Positions 44,801 to 54,449 of a stretch of 64,000 bases of DNA are shown here, piece by piece. The stretch's first letter is position 1. Every line of letters starts with the position of its first letter. The position numbers and the translations under genes were made by a program. A model generated the notes under the pieces. The model ran no database searches. It saw nothing but the letters and a program-made list of their open reading frames with translations, and was not told the origin of the DNA. Source of the DNA: Oceanococcus sp. HetDA_MAG_MS8 (GTDB lineage Bacteria > Pseudomonadota > Gammaproteobacteria > Nevskiales > Oceanococcaceae); NCBI GenBank assembly GCA_019192445.1, contig JAHCMK010000002.1, positions 372,001 to 436,000 of the forward strand. The letters run 5' to 3'.

Positions 44801-45541
44801 GTGTCTGAGCAATTGCTCTGCTACGAACATCCCTTAAACGAACGCATGCGCGCCGCTTTGCGCTTTGAATTCCTGTTCAAAGAGTGGGCGCAGCTCGCTG
44901 AACATGCCACTCTGCGTCGCCCACTCATCGCGGTGATTTGCGACTTGCTGAGCCTGCTCTCCAGACCCGATACCTGGAGCGATATGGCCAAGGATCTGCA
45001 GCACGAACTCGACCATCTACAAAGCCTGCGCGAGCGTCCCGGTGTGGACACTGGCCGACTGCAGGACACTTTGGAGGATATGCAGCAGGCCCATTTAAAC
45101 CTTAGCCGCATTGATGCGACTCGCATTCGCATACCCAAGCTGTTACTCGCGGTGATGCAGCGTGCTAGCGTTCCTGGTGGTCTGGCTCCTGCAGATATAC
45201 CGCCCTACACCTATTGGCTGAATCAGCCGCCGGAAAGGCAGCTGCGCGATATTCATGAATGGACTCAAGGCTTCGAGACCTTCTCCACAGCCTTAAGCTT
45301 TTATCTGCATGTCCTGCGCAGCAAAGCCCACTGGGACATGACACCCTTGGACCAAGGCCAGTGCACGCTACAGGCACACCCTAAAGCGCAGCTTCTACGA
45401 GTGGCTATGCCCCCGGATGCGCCTTGGTATCCCGAAATTAGTGGCGGTCGGCAACGCATGACGATCCGCTTACGTGGCCTAGACACCGCCGATAATGAGC
45501 GGGCCTTGCGTCAGAGTAGTCTGCAAATTGCCTTATGTTGA
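44801..45541 (+). CDS. zapD: ZapD, FtsZ-bundling cell division protein
   Basis: Crosslinks FtsZ filaments at the Z-ring. The 246-residue protein shows YEHPLNERMRAALRFEFLF at the N-terminus and the helical and beta domains of DUF1342/ZapD, ending near RLRGLDTADNERALRQS-like residues. GTG 44801 gives an N-terminus that aligns with E. coli ZapD; TTG 44741, which overlaps the coaE stop, would add 20 untypical residues and has a poorly spaced ribosome-binding site. It overlaps yacG at the 3' end. Confidence 0.9.
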   Translation: MSEQLLCYEHPLNERMRAALRFEFLFKEWAQLAEHATLRRPLIAVICDLLSLLSRPDTWSDMAKDLQHELDHLQSLRERPGVDTGRLQDTLEDMQQAHLNLSRIDATRIRIPKLLLAVMQRASVPGGLAPADIPPYTYWLNQPPERQLRDIHEWTQGFETFSTALSFYLHVLRSKAHWDMTPLDQGQCTLQAHPKAQLLRVAMPPDAPWYPEISGGRQRMTIRLRGLDTADNERALRQSSLQIALC

Positions 45542-45732
45542 GTCATGGTCAGCGCCAAGCGCCGTGTCCACAATGTGGCCAAATGGCGGTCCTAGAGCCA
45601 AGTAATCGCTGGCGGCCTTTTTGCACCCGCCGCTGCAAGCTGATCGACTTTGGTGAATGGCTTCGCGACGATGACGAAAGCGCAGAGGAAAGCCCCAGCT
45701 ACGACAAGCGGGCCGATCAAGACCCCAATTAG
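45535..45732 (+). CDS. yacG: YacG, zinc-binding DNA gyrase inhibitor
   Basis: A 65-residue protein with four zinc-binding cysteines (C11, C14, C30, C34: CPQC and FCTRRCKLID) and an acidic C-terminal tail. YacG binds GyrB and blocks DNA binding. It overlaps zapD by 7 bp and ends the pilD-coaE-zapD-yacG chain. Confidence 0.93.
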   Translation: MLSHGQRQAPCPQCGQMAVLEPSNRWRPFCTRRCKLIDFGEWLRDDDESAEESPSYDKRADQDPN

Positions 45733-45825
45733 CCGTCTCATGCGCGTCTCACTGGCCTTCAGGTATCGCTGCCGACTTGTAGGCATAGGGCTGCGCCCAC
45801 AGTGCACCTCGCCAGCGCTGAATGT

Positions 45826-46746
45826 CTACGCGAAGTCGCGGATTCCACTCACGCCCTGGCCCCAAGCCGCATGAACCTGTGCTAGTTGATCAGGTCCGAC
45901 CCCGCCTAAGGCATAAGTCGGTAGTGAGCCCTGAGCGATAATGCGGGCAAAGGTCGACCACCCCAGCGCCTGTCGCTGCGGGTGGCTAGCCGTAGGCCGA
46001 ACCGGGCTGAGTTGCACATAGTCACACCCGGCGGCGCGGGCTAACTGCCAGCTTTGCTGGTCGTGTACCGAGCGCCCCCAGAATAATGCGGCGTCTACAG
46101 GGCGCTGCGCGTGGGTGTTCGAGCGGGTTTCATGAAAGCCCGCCGCGCCTAGCTGCGCACAGCGCTCGGGGCAGCGGTCCAGAATCCAGCCCATATCCGT
46201 CTGCTCGATTAACTCTTTGGCCAGAGCGTGATATGCCGTCTCGGTCAGGCCGGGCAGACGCAGACGCGCCACACGCCAGCCTTTGGCCAACCACCTCCGG
46301 CTGAGCGCAATGAGTTGCTCCCTGCTAGCCTCAAAAGGCGTGATTGGAAGATGGTGTGGTAACGCCAGCGCCTGCAGCACAGGCCCATCCGCGCCCAGCC
46401 AATCTAATTGCCGCAGGCGCGGCAATGTTCCCCAATACAAAGCTTGGCCGTCTTGGCTCTTGAGTGCTCCGCGCCAGCGATACACCCTATACACCCACAT
46501 CTCAACGTCGCGATCAGAGTAGGCATGACAGATGCGGATAAGGGGCTGCGCCGAGACCACCTGGATGTCCAGCTCCTCGCGTAGTTCCCGAGTGAGGGCC
46601 TGAAGCGGGCTCTCGCCCGACTCCAACTTACCGCCAGGAAACTCCCATTTACCCGCCGCAATTTTGCCTGGCGGTCGCTGGGCGGCTAAATACTCTCCGT
46701 TCGCTCGATCTAGCACTCCGGCGGCCACCCGAATGCGTTTGCGCAT
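45826..46746 (-). CDS. Nudix (MutT-type) hydrolase fused to ThiE/TenI-like domain
   Basis: A 306-residue fusion. The N-terminal domain (1-130) is MutT-like with FPGGKLESGE and the Nudix box continuing to RELREELDI, the normally conserved glycine being aspartate. The C-terminal half (about 145-306) has a thiamine-phosphate-synthase-like barrel with CDYVQLSPVRPTASHP and the final YALGGVG phosphate loop. Such fusions occur widely in gammaproteobacteria and are thought to clean up oxidised or damaged nucleotides; the role of the ThiE-like part is unknown. It follows argJ with a 1-bp overlap. Confidence 0.9.
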   Translation of the reverse strand: MRKRIRVAAGVLDRANGEYLAAQRPPGKIAAGKWEFPGGKLESGESPLQALTRELREELDIQVVSAQPLIRICHAYSDRDVEMWVYRVYRWRGALKSQDGQALYWGTLPRLRQLDWLGADGPVLQALALPHHLPITPFEASREQLIALSRRWLAKGWRVARLRLPGLTETAYHALAKELIEQTDMGWILDRCPERCAQLGAAGFHETRSNTHAQRPVDAALFWGRSVHDQQSWQLARAAGCDYVQLSPVRPTASHPQRQALGWSTFARIIAQGSLPTYALGGVGPDQLAQVHAAWGQGVSGIRDFA

Positions 46747-47966
46747 CAGGAGCGATACTCCGCATTGATGCGCACGTAATCGTATGAGTAGTCACAGGTC
46801 CACACCCGCGCCGTCGCCGGCCCTCGATTCAGAACCGCGCGAATGGTGTATTCCGGACGTGCTGCAACCGCGGCACCCCGCTCTTCTGCGTAGCCAGGGT
46901 CTGGCTGGCCTTGGGCAATCAGGCGCACCTCATCCATCCAGAGATGGACGCCCGCAATATCCAAATCTTCCAAGCCGCTGCGACCAATAGCCGCCAGAAT
47001 CCGGCCCCAGTTGGGGTCACCGGCAAAGGCGGCGGTCTTGACCAAGGGCGACTCAGCCACCGTTAAGGCCACTTGACGCGCTTCTTGCGTATCCCGAGCC
47101 CCCTCCACGCGCACTTCTATGAAACGCGTTGCACCTTCGGCGTCGCGAACGATGCCTTGAGCCAGTTCCACCATCAAGCTGGTCACAGCCTCGGCGAAGA
47201 TCTGCCCATCCAAGCTCTCAGCTGTGAGCGGGCTGCCACCAGCCTGGCCTGTGGCCATCAACACGCAGGCGTCATTGGTGGAGGTGTCTCCATCCACAGT
47301 GATCGCGTTGAATGATTGAGCAACTGCCTGCTGCAGCAGTTCATTGAGCCAGCCCTGGGCCATAGGTGCATCGGTCGCAATAAACGCGAGCATGGTCGCC
47401 ATGTCGGGCTTGATCATCCCGGCGCCCTTGGCCATTCCGGTGATGGTGAGGCGCCGCCCATCCCCTAATTCCACCACCCGACTGCGCAGCTTGGGCAGAG
47501 TATCAGTGGTCATAATGGCTTTGGAGGCCCGAGGCCACCCTTCTGGGCATAGCGCCTGCACCAGCCCTGGCATGGCTTGGGCAAAGGGCGCTATCGGCAT
47601 AGCCTCACCGATCACACCTGTGGAGAAGGGCAACACCTGCTGCGGGTCTATACCGAGCTCTTGGGCAACCACAGCGCAGCTCTCCAAAGCCGCCTGCATA
47701 CCCGCATTGCCGGTCCCTGCATTGGCATTACCAGCATTGATAATCAACGCTTGTGCGGCGTTATGTTGCAGGTGCCTACGCACCACATGTACCGGCGCGG
47801 CGCAGAACGCATTCCGGGTGAGCACGCTGACAACCTGTGTGTTGGGCGCCAAGCGTAGCAACACCAGATCATCGCGGCCTTTGTACCGAATGCCGGCGGC
47901 AGTGCTGGCCAGTTCCACGCCTGCTACAGGCTCCCAAGGCACATCTATGGGCCAGTTCACCGCCAT
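46746..47966 (-). CDS. argJ: ArgJ, glutamate N-acetyltransferase / ornithine acetyltransferase
   Basis: Recycles acetyl groups in the arginine pathway. The 406-residue precursor cleaves itself into alpha and beta chains; the conserved cleavage point is between Ala and Thr in KPDMATMLAFIATDA. Other landmarks are NAGNANAGTGNAG, FSTGVIGE and VDGDTSTND. ATG 47966 is chosen over TTG 47969. It lies 28 bp after secA on the same strand. Confidence 0.95.
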   Translation of the reverse strand: MAVNWPIDVPWEPVAGVELASTAAGIRYKGRDDLVLLRLAPNTQVVSVLTRNAFCAAPVHVVRRHLQHNAAQALIINAGNANAGTGNAGMQAALESCAVVAQELGIDPQQVLPFSTGVIGEAMPIAPFAQAMPGLVQALCPEGWPRASKAIMTTDTLPKLRSRVVELGDGRRLTITGMAKGAGMIKPDMATMLAFIATDAPMAQGWLNELLQQAVAQSFNAITVDGDTSTNDACVLMATGQAGGSPLTAESLDGQIFAEAVTSLMVELAQGIVRDAEGATRFIEVRVEGARDTQEARQVALTVAESPLVKTAAFAGDPNWGRILAAIGRSGLEDLDIAGVHLWMDEVRLIAQGQPDPGYAEERGAAVAARPEYTIRAVLNRGPATARVWTCDYSYDYVRINAEYRS

Positions 47967-47994
47967 CAATCCGTCCTTATCCCTGTGGGCGCAG

Positions 47995-50772
47995 TTAGGC
48001 CTTTTGCAAGCTGCCGTGGCAGTGCTTGTATTTTTTGCCCGAGCCGCAGGGGCAGGGCTGGTTGCGACCCACTTTAGGCATCTGCCGCACCTGAGTCACC
48101 GGCGGTTGAGGGGCGGCTTTGGGCCGCGCGCGTACTTTAGGGCCAGATGCTGGCGCGGGTTGCGCCGCCGGAGCCTCCGGCGCAGACGCTGGAGCCGCCC
48201 CATCCTCTTGCAGGGGGCTTTGGGCATCAGCATGCTCAAAGTGCATTTCCCGTTCTTTGCGAGGGGTTTGCTCGGCTTGCGCCACATCTTCAGGCTGCTT
48301 GATTTGCACCTTACACAGGATGGCCGTCACTTCTTGCTTGTAACGCTCCAGCAACTCCGTGAACAACGCAAAAGCTTCACGCTTGTATTCCTGTTTGGGA
48401 TCTTTTTGCGCGTAGCCGCGAAGATGGATCCCGCGCCGCAGATCATCCATAGACGCCAAGTGCTCACGCCAAAGGGTATCTAGCACCTGCAACATGATGG
48501 ATTTTTCAAAATGCCCCAGGGCGTCCTCACCCACCTGAGCGCGCTTGGCCGTGTAAGCCTCTTCTACCATGCCCAGCACCCGCTCCAACATGGCATCGTC
48601 GCTGAGGCTTTTGTCGGCCTTCGCCCAATCCTGAACCGGTGCATCGACGGCGAACTCGCGCTGCAGCGCATCGTGCAAGTCGTCTAACTTCCAGAGTTCT
48701 TCGGGGGCCCCGGCCGGCACAAAACTACGAAAAGCCTTGTCCACCACATCTTGACGGATGCCGTCTACGGTTTCGCTGACATCGCTGCCGGACAACAGTT
48801 CATCGCGCTGCTCGTAGATGACGCGCCGCTGATCGTTAGCGACGTTGTCGTACTCCAGCAGGTTTTTACGAATATCAAAGTTATGCGCTTCTACCTTGCG
48901 CTGAGCGGTTTCGATGGACCGCGTGACCCAGCGGTGTTCAATCGCTTCCCCTTCTTCCATCCCCAGGCCTTTGAGCATGGCTTGCAGGCGTGGCGGGGTG
49001 AAGATGCGCATTAAGTTGTCTTCTAAAGACAAATAGAAGCGGGTGCGTCCAGGGTCACCCTGACGACCGGAGCGTCCGCGAAGCTGGTTATCAATCCGCC
49101 GGGACTCATGGCGCTCCGAGCCCAACACGTACAAGCCACCGGCTTCCAGTACAGTTTGATGGCGCTGTTTCCAGTCGGCTTTGGCCGCCTCGCGAGCGGC
49201 CTCATCATCTTCCGGAAGTGAGGCAAGCTCGCTGTCTAAGTTGCCGCCAAGCACGATGTCGGTGCCACGGCCGGCCATATTGGTCGCGATGGTCACCGAG
49301 CCAGGCCGCCCGGCCTGCGCCACAATGTCGGCTTCCCGTTCATGCTGCTTGGCATTCAGTACTTCGTGGGCGATGCCTTTATTGCGCAGCAGCGTGGAAA
49401 CAATTTCCGAGGTCTCAATAGACGCCGTTCCCACGAGCACGGGCTGGCCTTTGGCAACGGCTTCCTTGACGTCCTCGGCGATGGCCTCGAACTTCTCCCG
49501 CGCTGTCATGAAGATCAAATCGCCCTGATCGTCGCGCACCATGGGCTTGTTGGTGGGAATAACGATCACTTCCAGCCCGTAAATTTGCTGGAATTCGAAG
49601 GCTTCTGTATCGGCCGTTCCGGTCATGCCCGACAATTTGTCGTACAAGCGGAAGTAGTTTTGGAAGGTAATGGACGCCAGCGTTTGGTTTTCCTGCTGGA
49701 TGGGCACACCTTCCTTGGCCTCAATAGCTTGGTGCAAGCCATCCGACCAACGTCGCCCTGGCATCATCCGGCCGGTAAATTCGTCCACGATGACAATTTG
49801 GCCATTCCGCACGATGTATTCCACATCGCGCTGGTAGAGATGATGCGCCCGCAAAGCCGCCGTGAGATGGTGCATCAAAATGATATTAGAGGCGTCGTAC
49901 AACGAGCCTTCATTGACCAGACCATGCTCTTGGAACAAGGCCTCCACCCGAGCGTGGCCGTCCTCGGTCAGAAAGATCTGCTTGGTTTTCTCATCAACAC
50001 TAAAGTCGCCAGGGCCATCTTCTTCCTGTTGGGGCTGCAGCGCGGGCACCAAGGTGTTCATGCGCTTGTACAGCTCGGGATCATCGTCGGTAGGCCCGGA
50101 GATGATCAATGGGGTACGCGCCTCGTCGATGAGAATGGAGTCCACCTCGTCGACCACCGCATAAGAATGCCCACGTTGGACTTTGTCTTCAGCACGAAAC
50201 GCCATGTTGTCGCGCAGATAATCGAAGCCAAACTCGTTATTGGTGCCGTAGGTGATGTCGCAGGCATAAGCCGCCCGCTTATCGTCGGTGCTCTGACCGT
50301 GCACGACTACGCCAGTGCTCAAGCCCAGAAAGCCGTATAGGCGCCCCATCCAGGCGGAGTCCCGTCGTGCCAAATAGTCGTTAACGGTAACCACGTGGAC
50401 GCCTTTACCGCTAAGAGCATTCAAATACACGGGCAGGGTGGCAACCAGGGTCTTACCCTCACCCGTGCGCATTTCGGCGATCTTGCCCTGATGCAATACC
50501 GCGCCACCAATGAGCTGCACATCAAAATGGCGCATGCCCAAGACACGCTTACCCGCCTCGCGAACGACGGCGAATGCCTCTGGCATCAGCGCATCTAGAC
50601 TCTGACCTTGGGCCAGCCGCTCGCGGAACTCGCTGGTCTTCGCCGCCAGCGCCGTATCGTCCAGCTGGCTCAGACTCTCTTCATGGCGAGCGGCTTCGCG
50701 GACGACCGTTTCGAGCTTAGCGATCACGCGTTGGTTGCGACTGCCAAACAGGCGGGCGAGAAATTGGGCCAT
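47995..50772 (-). CDS. secA: SecA preprotein translocase ATPase
   Basis: Motor of Sec-dependent export. The 925-residue protein has Walker [31 protein letters not shown], the second nucleotide domain with [20 protein letters not shown], and a C-terminal zinc motif [15 protein letters not shown] preceded by a long Ala/Pro-rich linker (about 850-900). Unusually, a terminator-like hairpin and U-tract abut the ATG and no good ribosome-binding site is visible upstream, so leader control of translation is possible. SecM is not present. Confidence 0.96.
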   Translation of the reverse strand: MAQFLARLFGSRNQRVIAKLETVVREAARHEESLSQLDDTALAAKTSEFRERLAQGQSLDALMPEAFAVVREAGKRVLGMRHFDVQLIGGAVLHQGKIAEMRTGEGKTLVATLPVYLNALSGKGVHVVTVNDYLARRDSAWMGRLYGFLGLSTGVVVHGQSTDDKRAAYACDITYGTNNEFGFDYLRDNMAFRAEDKVQRGHSYAVVDEVDSILIDEARTPLIISGPTDDDPELYKRMNTLVPALQPQQEEDGPGDFSVDEKTKQIFLTEDGHARVEALFQEHGLVNEGSLYDASNIILMHHLTAALRAHHLYQRDVEYIVRNGQIVIVDEFTGRMMPGRRWSDGLHQAIEAKEGVPIQQENQTLASITFQNYFRLYDKLSGMTGTADTEAFEFQQIYGLEVIVIPTNKPMVRDDQGDLIFMTAREKFEAIAEDVKEAVAKGQPVLVGTASIETSEIVSTLLRNKGIAHEVLNAKQHEREADIVAQAGRPGSVTIATNMAGRGTDIVLGGNLDSELASLPEDDEAAREAAKADWKQRHQTVLEAGGLYVLGSERHESRRIDNQLRGRSGRQGDPGRTRFYLSLEDNLMRIFTPPRLQAMLKGLGMEEGEAIEHRWVTRSIETAQRKVEAHNFDIRKNLLEYDNVANDQRRVIYEQRDELLSGSDVSETVDGIRQDVVDKAFRSFVPAGAPEELWKLDDLHDALQREFAVDAPVQDWAKADKSLSDDAMLERVLGMVEEAYTAKRAQVGEDALGHFEKSIMLQVLDTLWREHLASMDDLRRGIHLRGYAQKDPKQEYKREAFALFTELLERYKQEVTAILCKVQIKQPEDVAQAEQTPRKEREMHFEHADAQSPLQEDGAAPASAPEAPAAQPAPASGPKVRARPKAAPQPPVTQVRQMPKVGRNQPCPCGSGKKYKHCHGSLQKA

Positions 50773-50773
50773 A

Positions 50774-50800
50774 CAAAGAAAAACGGGGCGAGCGCCCCGT
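50774..50800 (-). terminator. Terminator-like hairpin directly in front of secA
   Basis: On the minus strand a 7-bp stem (plus-strand 50783-50789 with 50794-50800, GC-rich) with a 4-nt loop is followed by U residues that lead straight to the secA ATG at 50772. Taken alone it is a fair intrinsic terminator for the M23 peptidase gene 160 bp upstream. Its position means that secA needs a promoter inside the leader or transcription past the hairpin. Confidence 0.6.
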
Positions 50801-50959
50801 GCACATTAAGAAAACGGTCCTATTGTAACGGGCCACTAGCAAAGAGGGCTCCGCACTTTAGGTTGTACTTTTAAATGTGGGGCTGATGTCAGCCGCACAC
50901 AAGCCCTCTCAGGCCTTAAGCAGGCACGCTAGCGACTGCACGTACTTCACAGCCTTGGG
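50801..50959 (-). promoter_or_regulatory. Structured region between M23 peptidase and secA
   Basis: Contains an 8-bp outer inverted repeat (50843-50850 with 50902-50909), an inner GGCTGA/TCAGCC hairpin (50881-50894) and, on the minus strand, TACAAT (50822-50827) as a possible -10 for secA; no convincing -35 is seen. The structure may be a leader element controlling secA. Confidence 0.35.
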
Positions 50960-51859
50960 TTAACTGCGAGGGGCGCGTGCCACAAACTGCGCCGGATCGA
51001 CACGCCGACCATCCAAAATTACCTCGAAGTGCACGTGTGGCCCCGTGGAGCGACCGGACTTACCCACCAGTCCAATGCGCTGGCCTTTGTCAACGCGGTC
51101 GCCGACGGCAACAAGGTTTTTCTGATTGTGCGCGTAGCGCGTGGTGTAGCCGTTTCCATGATTGAGCTCGATCACCCAACCATAACCACTGCGCCGCCCC
51201 GAGTAGGACACGATGCCGGCAGCAACCGCAACCACATCCGAGCCCTCTGGAGCCGCAAAATCAAGGCCATGATGCGAAGTTTTACGCCCGGTGAAGGGGT
51301 CATGACGAGCACCAAAGCGGGAGGATATCCAGCCCTTGAGCACCGGCCAGCCAGAAGGGCTGCGCTGCGACTGCATCTGGGACACAAGCAGCAGATGTTC
51401 GAGAATATCAAGTTGGCGGCGCCGGCTTTCCAGCTGACCCGCAATCGCATCGAAATGCGGTGTGAGCTCACCCATGACTTCGTCGGTGGGAAGCGGACCC
51501 CCGATTGGAGGCTCGGTGCTGAAGTCGAAGAGTTCCGGGTCCAGCATCGCCATTTCGGCCAGGGTTTCGCCCAGGGCATTCAAGCGATCTAGGCTGGCCT
51601 GCATGCGGCCCAATTCACGAGCCATCTCCAGCTGACCCGTACGAGCCATATCCCGCGTCTGTTCTAACTTCTGCTCTTCTTGAGCAATCCGCGCACGAAT
51701 TTCCTCAACATCCTGCGCGCCAAGCGTCAGCACGGTATGTTGGGCGGGTGCGGTCCAGCGCCCAGCGACAAAAACTGCCAGCAGCAAAGCCATCACGGCA
51801 ACTGCTTGCATTGCGCCGCGCAAAGGGGGTCGCATTACCATGTGATCATTCAACTCCAT
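50960..51859 (-). CDS. M23-family peptidoglycan endopeptidase, membrane-anchored
   Basis: A 299-residue protein with an N-terminal membrane helix (about 18-34), a coiled-coil-rich periplasmic section (EEIRARIAQEEQKLEQTRD) and a LytM/M23 domain at the C-terminus. The zinc residues are present in TSHHGLDFAAPEG and in GPHVHFEV. It probably cleaves peptidoglycan crosslinks. The counterpart in Pseudomonas also sits between dciA and secA. The start is uncertain: ATG 51859, ATG 51841 or ATG 51970, the last of which would overlap dciA. Confidence 0.87.
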   Translation of the reverse strand: MELNDHMVMRPPLRGAMQAVAVMALLLAVFVAGRWTAPAQHTVLTLGAQDVEEIRARIAQEEQKLEQTRDMARTGQLEMARELGRMQASLDRLNALGETLAEMAMLDPELFDFSTEPPIGGPLPTDEVMGELTPHFDAIAGQLESRRRQLDILEHLLLVSQMQSQRSPSGWPVLKGWISSRFGARHDPFTGRKTSHHGLDFAAPEGSDVVAVAAGIVSYSGRRSGYGWVIELNHGNGYTTRYAHNQKNLVAVGDRVDKGQRIGLVGKSGRSTGPHVHFEVILDGRRVDPAQFVARAPRS

Positions 51860-51910
51860 GTCCAAGGCCGCGATGTGACCGAAGATCGGGAACAAGATTT
51901 TCAATCCGTG

Positions 51911-52180
51911 ATGGATACTGCGTTGCAGCCCCTGCAAGGCCGCATCGCGCTCCATCAGCGCATACATCACTGCTTATCCAAGATTCTCCCCTCAGCACTG
52001 TTACGTCACACACGCGTGAGTTGCGTGGAGAATGATCAGCTCATCCTCATCTGCGACACGCCAGCCTGGGCGAGTGACCTAAGATACAGGCAGTCAGAAA
52101 TTCTGCAAAGCGTAAATTTTTCGCAAAAGTTGCACTTGGCGGGCTGCAAAATATTAGTGCGGCCGGAAATTTTTCGTTAA
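51911..52180 (+). CDS. dciA: DciA (DUF721) replicative helicase loader/operator
   Basis: An 89-residue protein with the DUF721 core, including [20 protein letters not shown] and [20 protein letters not shown]. DciA loads or controls DnaB helicase in bacteria that lack DnaC. The location between lpxC and the M23 peptidase matches Pseudomonas. It is shorter than many homologues. Its stop overlaps the lpxC stop by 4 bp on the opposite strand. The start could also be the GTG just before ATG 51911. Confidence 0.82.
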   Translation: MDTALQPLQGRIALHQRIHHCLSKILPSALLRHTRVSCVENDQLILICDTPAWASDLRYRQSEILQSVNFSQKLHLAGCKILVRPEIFR

Positions 52181-53097
52181 CCCAGCGTCAATTCCTCGAC
52201 GCGAGGCTCCTGCGTGCGAGCGCTATCTGCCCCAAGACAAACCCACTCATAGTTCTTGCGATCAGCTAGCACAGCGCGTGCCAGCTTGTTATTCAGGGCG
52301 TGCCCCGCCTTATAAGCGGAGTAGGCCCCACGGACTTGCGCGCCTAGCAGCGCCAAATCGCCGACAGCATCTAAGATTTTATGACGCACAAACTCGTCGG
52401 CATAGCGCAAGCCATCGTCATTGAGAACGCGGTAATCGTCCAACACGATGGCGTTGTCTAGCGAGCCGCCTAAAGCCATTTCGTGCTGGCGTAGGTATTC
52501 GATGTCGCGCAAAAACCCAAAGGTTCGCGCGCGGCTAATTTCTTTAACGAAGGTCTCCGGGGTGAGGTCTACGCTGACCTGTTGCCCGGCTTCAATCGCA
52601 GGATGGTCAAAATCAATGGCAAAGCTCAGCTTGAAACCCTCGTAGGGTTCCAACCGCGCCCACTTATCATCTTCTGAGACCTGAACCGGTTGGCGCAAAG
52701 CCAAGTAACGACGCGGCTGCTCTTGCGCTCGCAGCCCTGTGGACTGAATGAGAAACACAAACGGTCCAGCGCTGCCATCCACGATGGGAACTTCGGCGGA
52801 GCTCAGACGAACAACCACATTGTCCAGCCCTAAGCCAGCGATGGCTGAAAGCAGATGCTCCACCGTGGCCACACGCTGTCCAGCCTCCGTTAAGGCGGTA
52901 CACAATGTGGTCTCGGTCACAAGGTCAGCGCGCGCAGGGATACGCTGCCACTCACCGGATTGCGCATCAGGCCGCTCAAACACCACGCCGGTATCAACAG
53001 CGGCTGGTAGCAGCTGCATGTGCACCGGTTGCCCGGAATGCAAACCGATTCCCGTGAGGTCAACGGCTTTATTCAGAGTGGTTTGGTAATGGGTCAT
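52177..53097 (-). CDS. lpxC: LpxC, UDP-3-O-acyl-GlcNAc deacetylase
   Basis: Commits to lipid A synthesis. The 306-residue zinc enzyme has [14 protein letters not shown], the zinc histidine in [17 protein letters not shown] and the [14 protein letters not shown] motif carrying the other zinc ligands and the catalytic residue. ATG 53097 ([10 protein letters not shown]) is the normal start; an upstream in-frame start at 53154 would include the ftsZ-lpxC hairpin. In E. coli LpxC is controlled by FtsH proteolysis through its C-terminus; here the C-terminus is [10 protein letters not shown]. Confidence 0.96.
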   Translation of the reverse strand: MTHYQTTLNKAVDLTGIGLHSGQPVHMQLLPAAVDTGVVFERPDAQSGEWQRIPARADLVTETTLCTALTEAGQRVATVEHLLSAIAGLGLDNVVVRLSSAEVPIVDGSAGPFVFLIQSTGLRAQEQPRRYLALRQPVQVSEDDKWARLEPYEGFKLSFAIDFDHPAIEAGQQVSVDLTPETFVKEISRARTFGFLRDIEYLRQHEMALGGSLDNAIVLDDYRVLNDDGLRYADEFVRHKILDAVGDLALLGAQVRGAYSAYKAGHALNNKLARAVLADRKNYEWVCLGADSARTQEPRVEELTLG

Positions 53098-53121
53098 CCG
53101 TTCCTTTGCTGTGTTCAAGCT

Positions 53122-53152
53122 GCGCCGCCCCGCAATTCTAGCGGGGCGGCGC
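53122..53152 (-). other. 12-bp perfect hairpin between ftsZ and lpxC
   Basis: Positions 53122-53133 pair with 53141-53152 around a 7-nt loop. The stem is almost all G and C. No U-tract follows in either direction, so it is not a classic terminator. It lies in the 125-bp ftsZ-lpxC gap and could protect ftsZ mRNA or reduce lpxC readthrough. Confidence 0.6.
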
Positions 53153-53222
53153 ATGCCTCCCGACCGAGCACTATACCGCGCTGATCAGGTTTTGTGCAAC
53201 GCAACAAACTCGGAGGTGGCCT

Positions 53223-54413
53223 CTAGTTCGCCTGTCGACGGAGAAAAGCAGGCACATCCATGTACTCGTAACCGTCATCGGCTTTGGCCGACTTTGACGG
53301 TGTTGCTGGAACCGGACCCGCTTTGGCTTGGGGTTTATTCCGCTGAATGGCAGGAGCCTCCAAACCTTTGTAGCCCTTATCGGCCGGCCGACCAGCGCCG
53401 ATGGGAGCAACCTTGCTGGAGTCGGTGCTTTGCTGTTTCTTGAACACGCTGTCCAAGCCGGTGGCCACGACAGTCACGCGGAGCTCATCTTCCAGCGAAT
53501 CATCGTCGACCGTACCCACGATGACTTCTGCTGTTTCGGAGGCTGTCTCGGAGATTTTTTCCATGACGGTGGTGTATTCGTCAATGGTCAAATCAGCGCC
53601 GGTGATATTCACCAACAAGCCTTCGGCGCCCTGAATGTTGAGCTCTTCCAGCAGAGGGCAGGACAGGGCACTGGTTGCCGCTTCGGTCGCCCGATCTTCG
53701 CCCTTGCCGCGCCCGATTCCAATCATGGCCATGCCCTGCACGCCCATCACCTTCTTCACGTCGGCAAAGTCCACATTCACGATACCTTCGCAGTTGATGA
53801 TTTCGGCAATGCCTTGAACGGCGTTGTGCAGTACGTCATTCGACGCCCGGAAAGCCTCGCGCATGGACACGCCTTTACCCAGCACTGGCAGCAGACGCTC
53901 GTTGGGGATGACGATCAGCGAGTGCACATGCTTGTTCAGTTCTTCAATGCCATGTTTGGCCACGGCCATGCGTTTGGCACGCTCAAACTGGAAAGGCTTG
54001 GTCACCACAGCAACGGTGAGAATACCCATCTCACGGGCAATTTCAGCCACCACAGGAGCCGCACCCGTACCGGTGCCACCGCCCATACCAGCGGTGATGA
54101 ACAGCATGTCGGTGCCATCAATCAGCTCAACAATACGATCCCGGTCTTCCAGGGCGGCCTGGCGACCAACATTCGGATCGGCTCCTGCGCCGAGGCCACG
54201 AGTAATTTGCTGGCCGATGGGCAGCAATACGTCTGCGCTACAACGACGCAGATGCTGAGCGTCGGTATTGGCACAGATGAACTCCACACCTTTAATACCG
54301 GCCTCTACCATTTGGTTCACCGTGTTGGAGCCACCGCCCCCAACACCAATCACCTTGATGACTGCGTCGCGTGTAGGCGCTTCCATTACTTCAAAAATTT
54401 CGTCGGTCGTCAT
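53223..54413 (-). CDS. ftsZ: FtsZ, bacterial tubulin
   Basis: Forms the Z-ring. The 396-residue protein has the GTP-binding motif GMGGGTGTGAAPVVA, the T7 synergy loop NVDFADVKKVM, a variable linker and the conserved C-terminal peptide DVPAFLRRQAN that contacts FtsA, ZipA and ZapD. GGAG lies upstream of ATG 54413. It follows ftsA by 36 bp and ends the dcw cluster before lpxC. Confidence 0.97.
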   Translation of the reverse strand: MTTDEIFEVMEAPTRDAVIKVIGVGGGGSNTVNQMVEAGIKGVEFICANTDAQHLRRCSADVLLPIGQQITRGLGAGADPNVGRQAALEDRDRIVELIDGTDMLFITAGMGGGTGTGAAPVVAEIAREMGILTVAVVTKPFQFERAKRMAVAKHGIEELNKHVHSLIVIPNERLLPVLGKGVSMREAFRASNDVLHNAVQGIAEIINCEGIVNVDFADVKKVMGVQGMAMIGIGRGKGEDRATEAATSALSCPLLEELNIQGAEGLLVNITGADLTIDEYTTVMEKISETASETAEVIVGTVDDDSLEDELRVTVVATGLDSVFKKQQSTDSSKVAPIGAGRPADKGYKGLEAPAIQRNKPQAKAGPVPATPSKSAKADDGYEYMDVPAFLRRQAN

Positions 54414-54449
54414 GTCCTGAACTCCTCGCGAGTTTGCGTTGCGTTGACG

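Noticed and set aside
50910-50950. A 13-codon GTG-started frame just after the M23 peptidase, considered as a SecM-like leader for secA
   Set aside because: It is far shorter than SecM, lacks a signal peptide and an arrest motif, and has no good ribosome-binding site.
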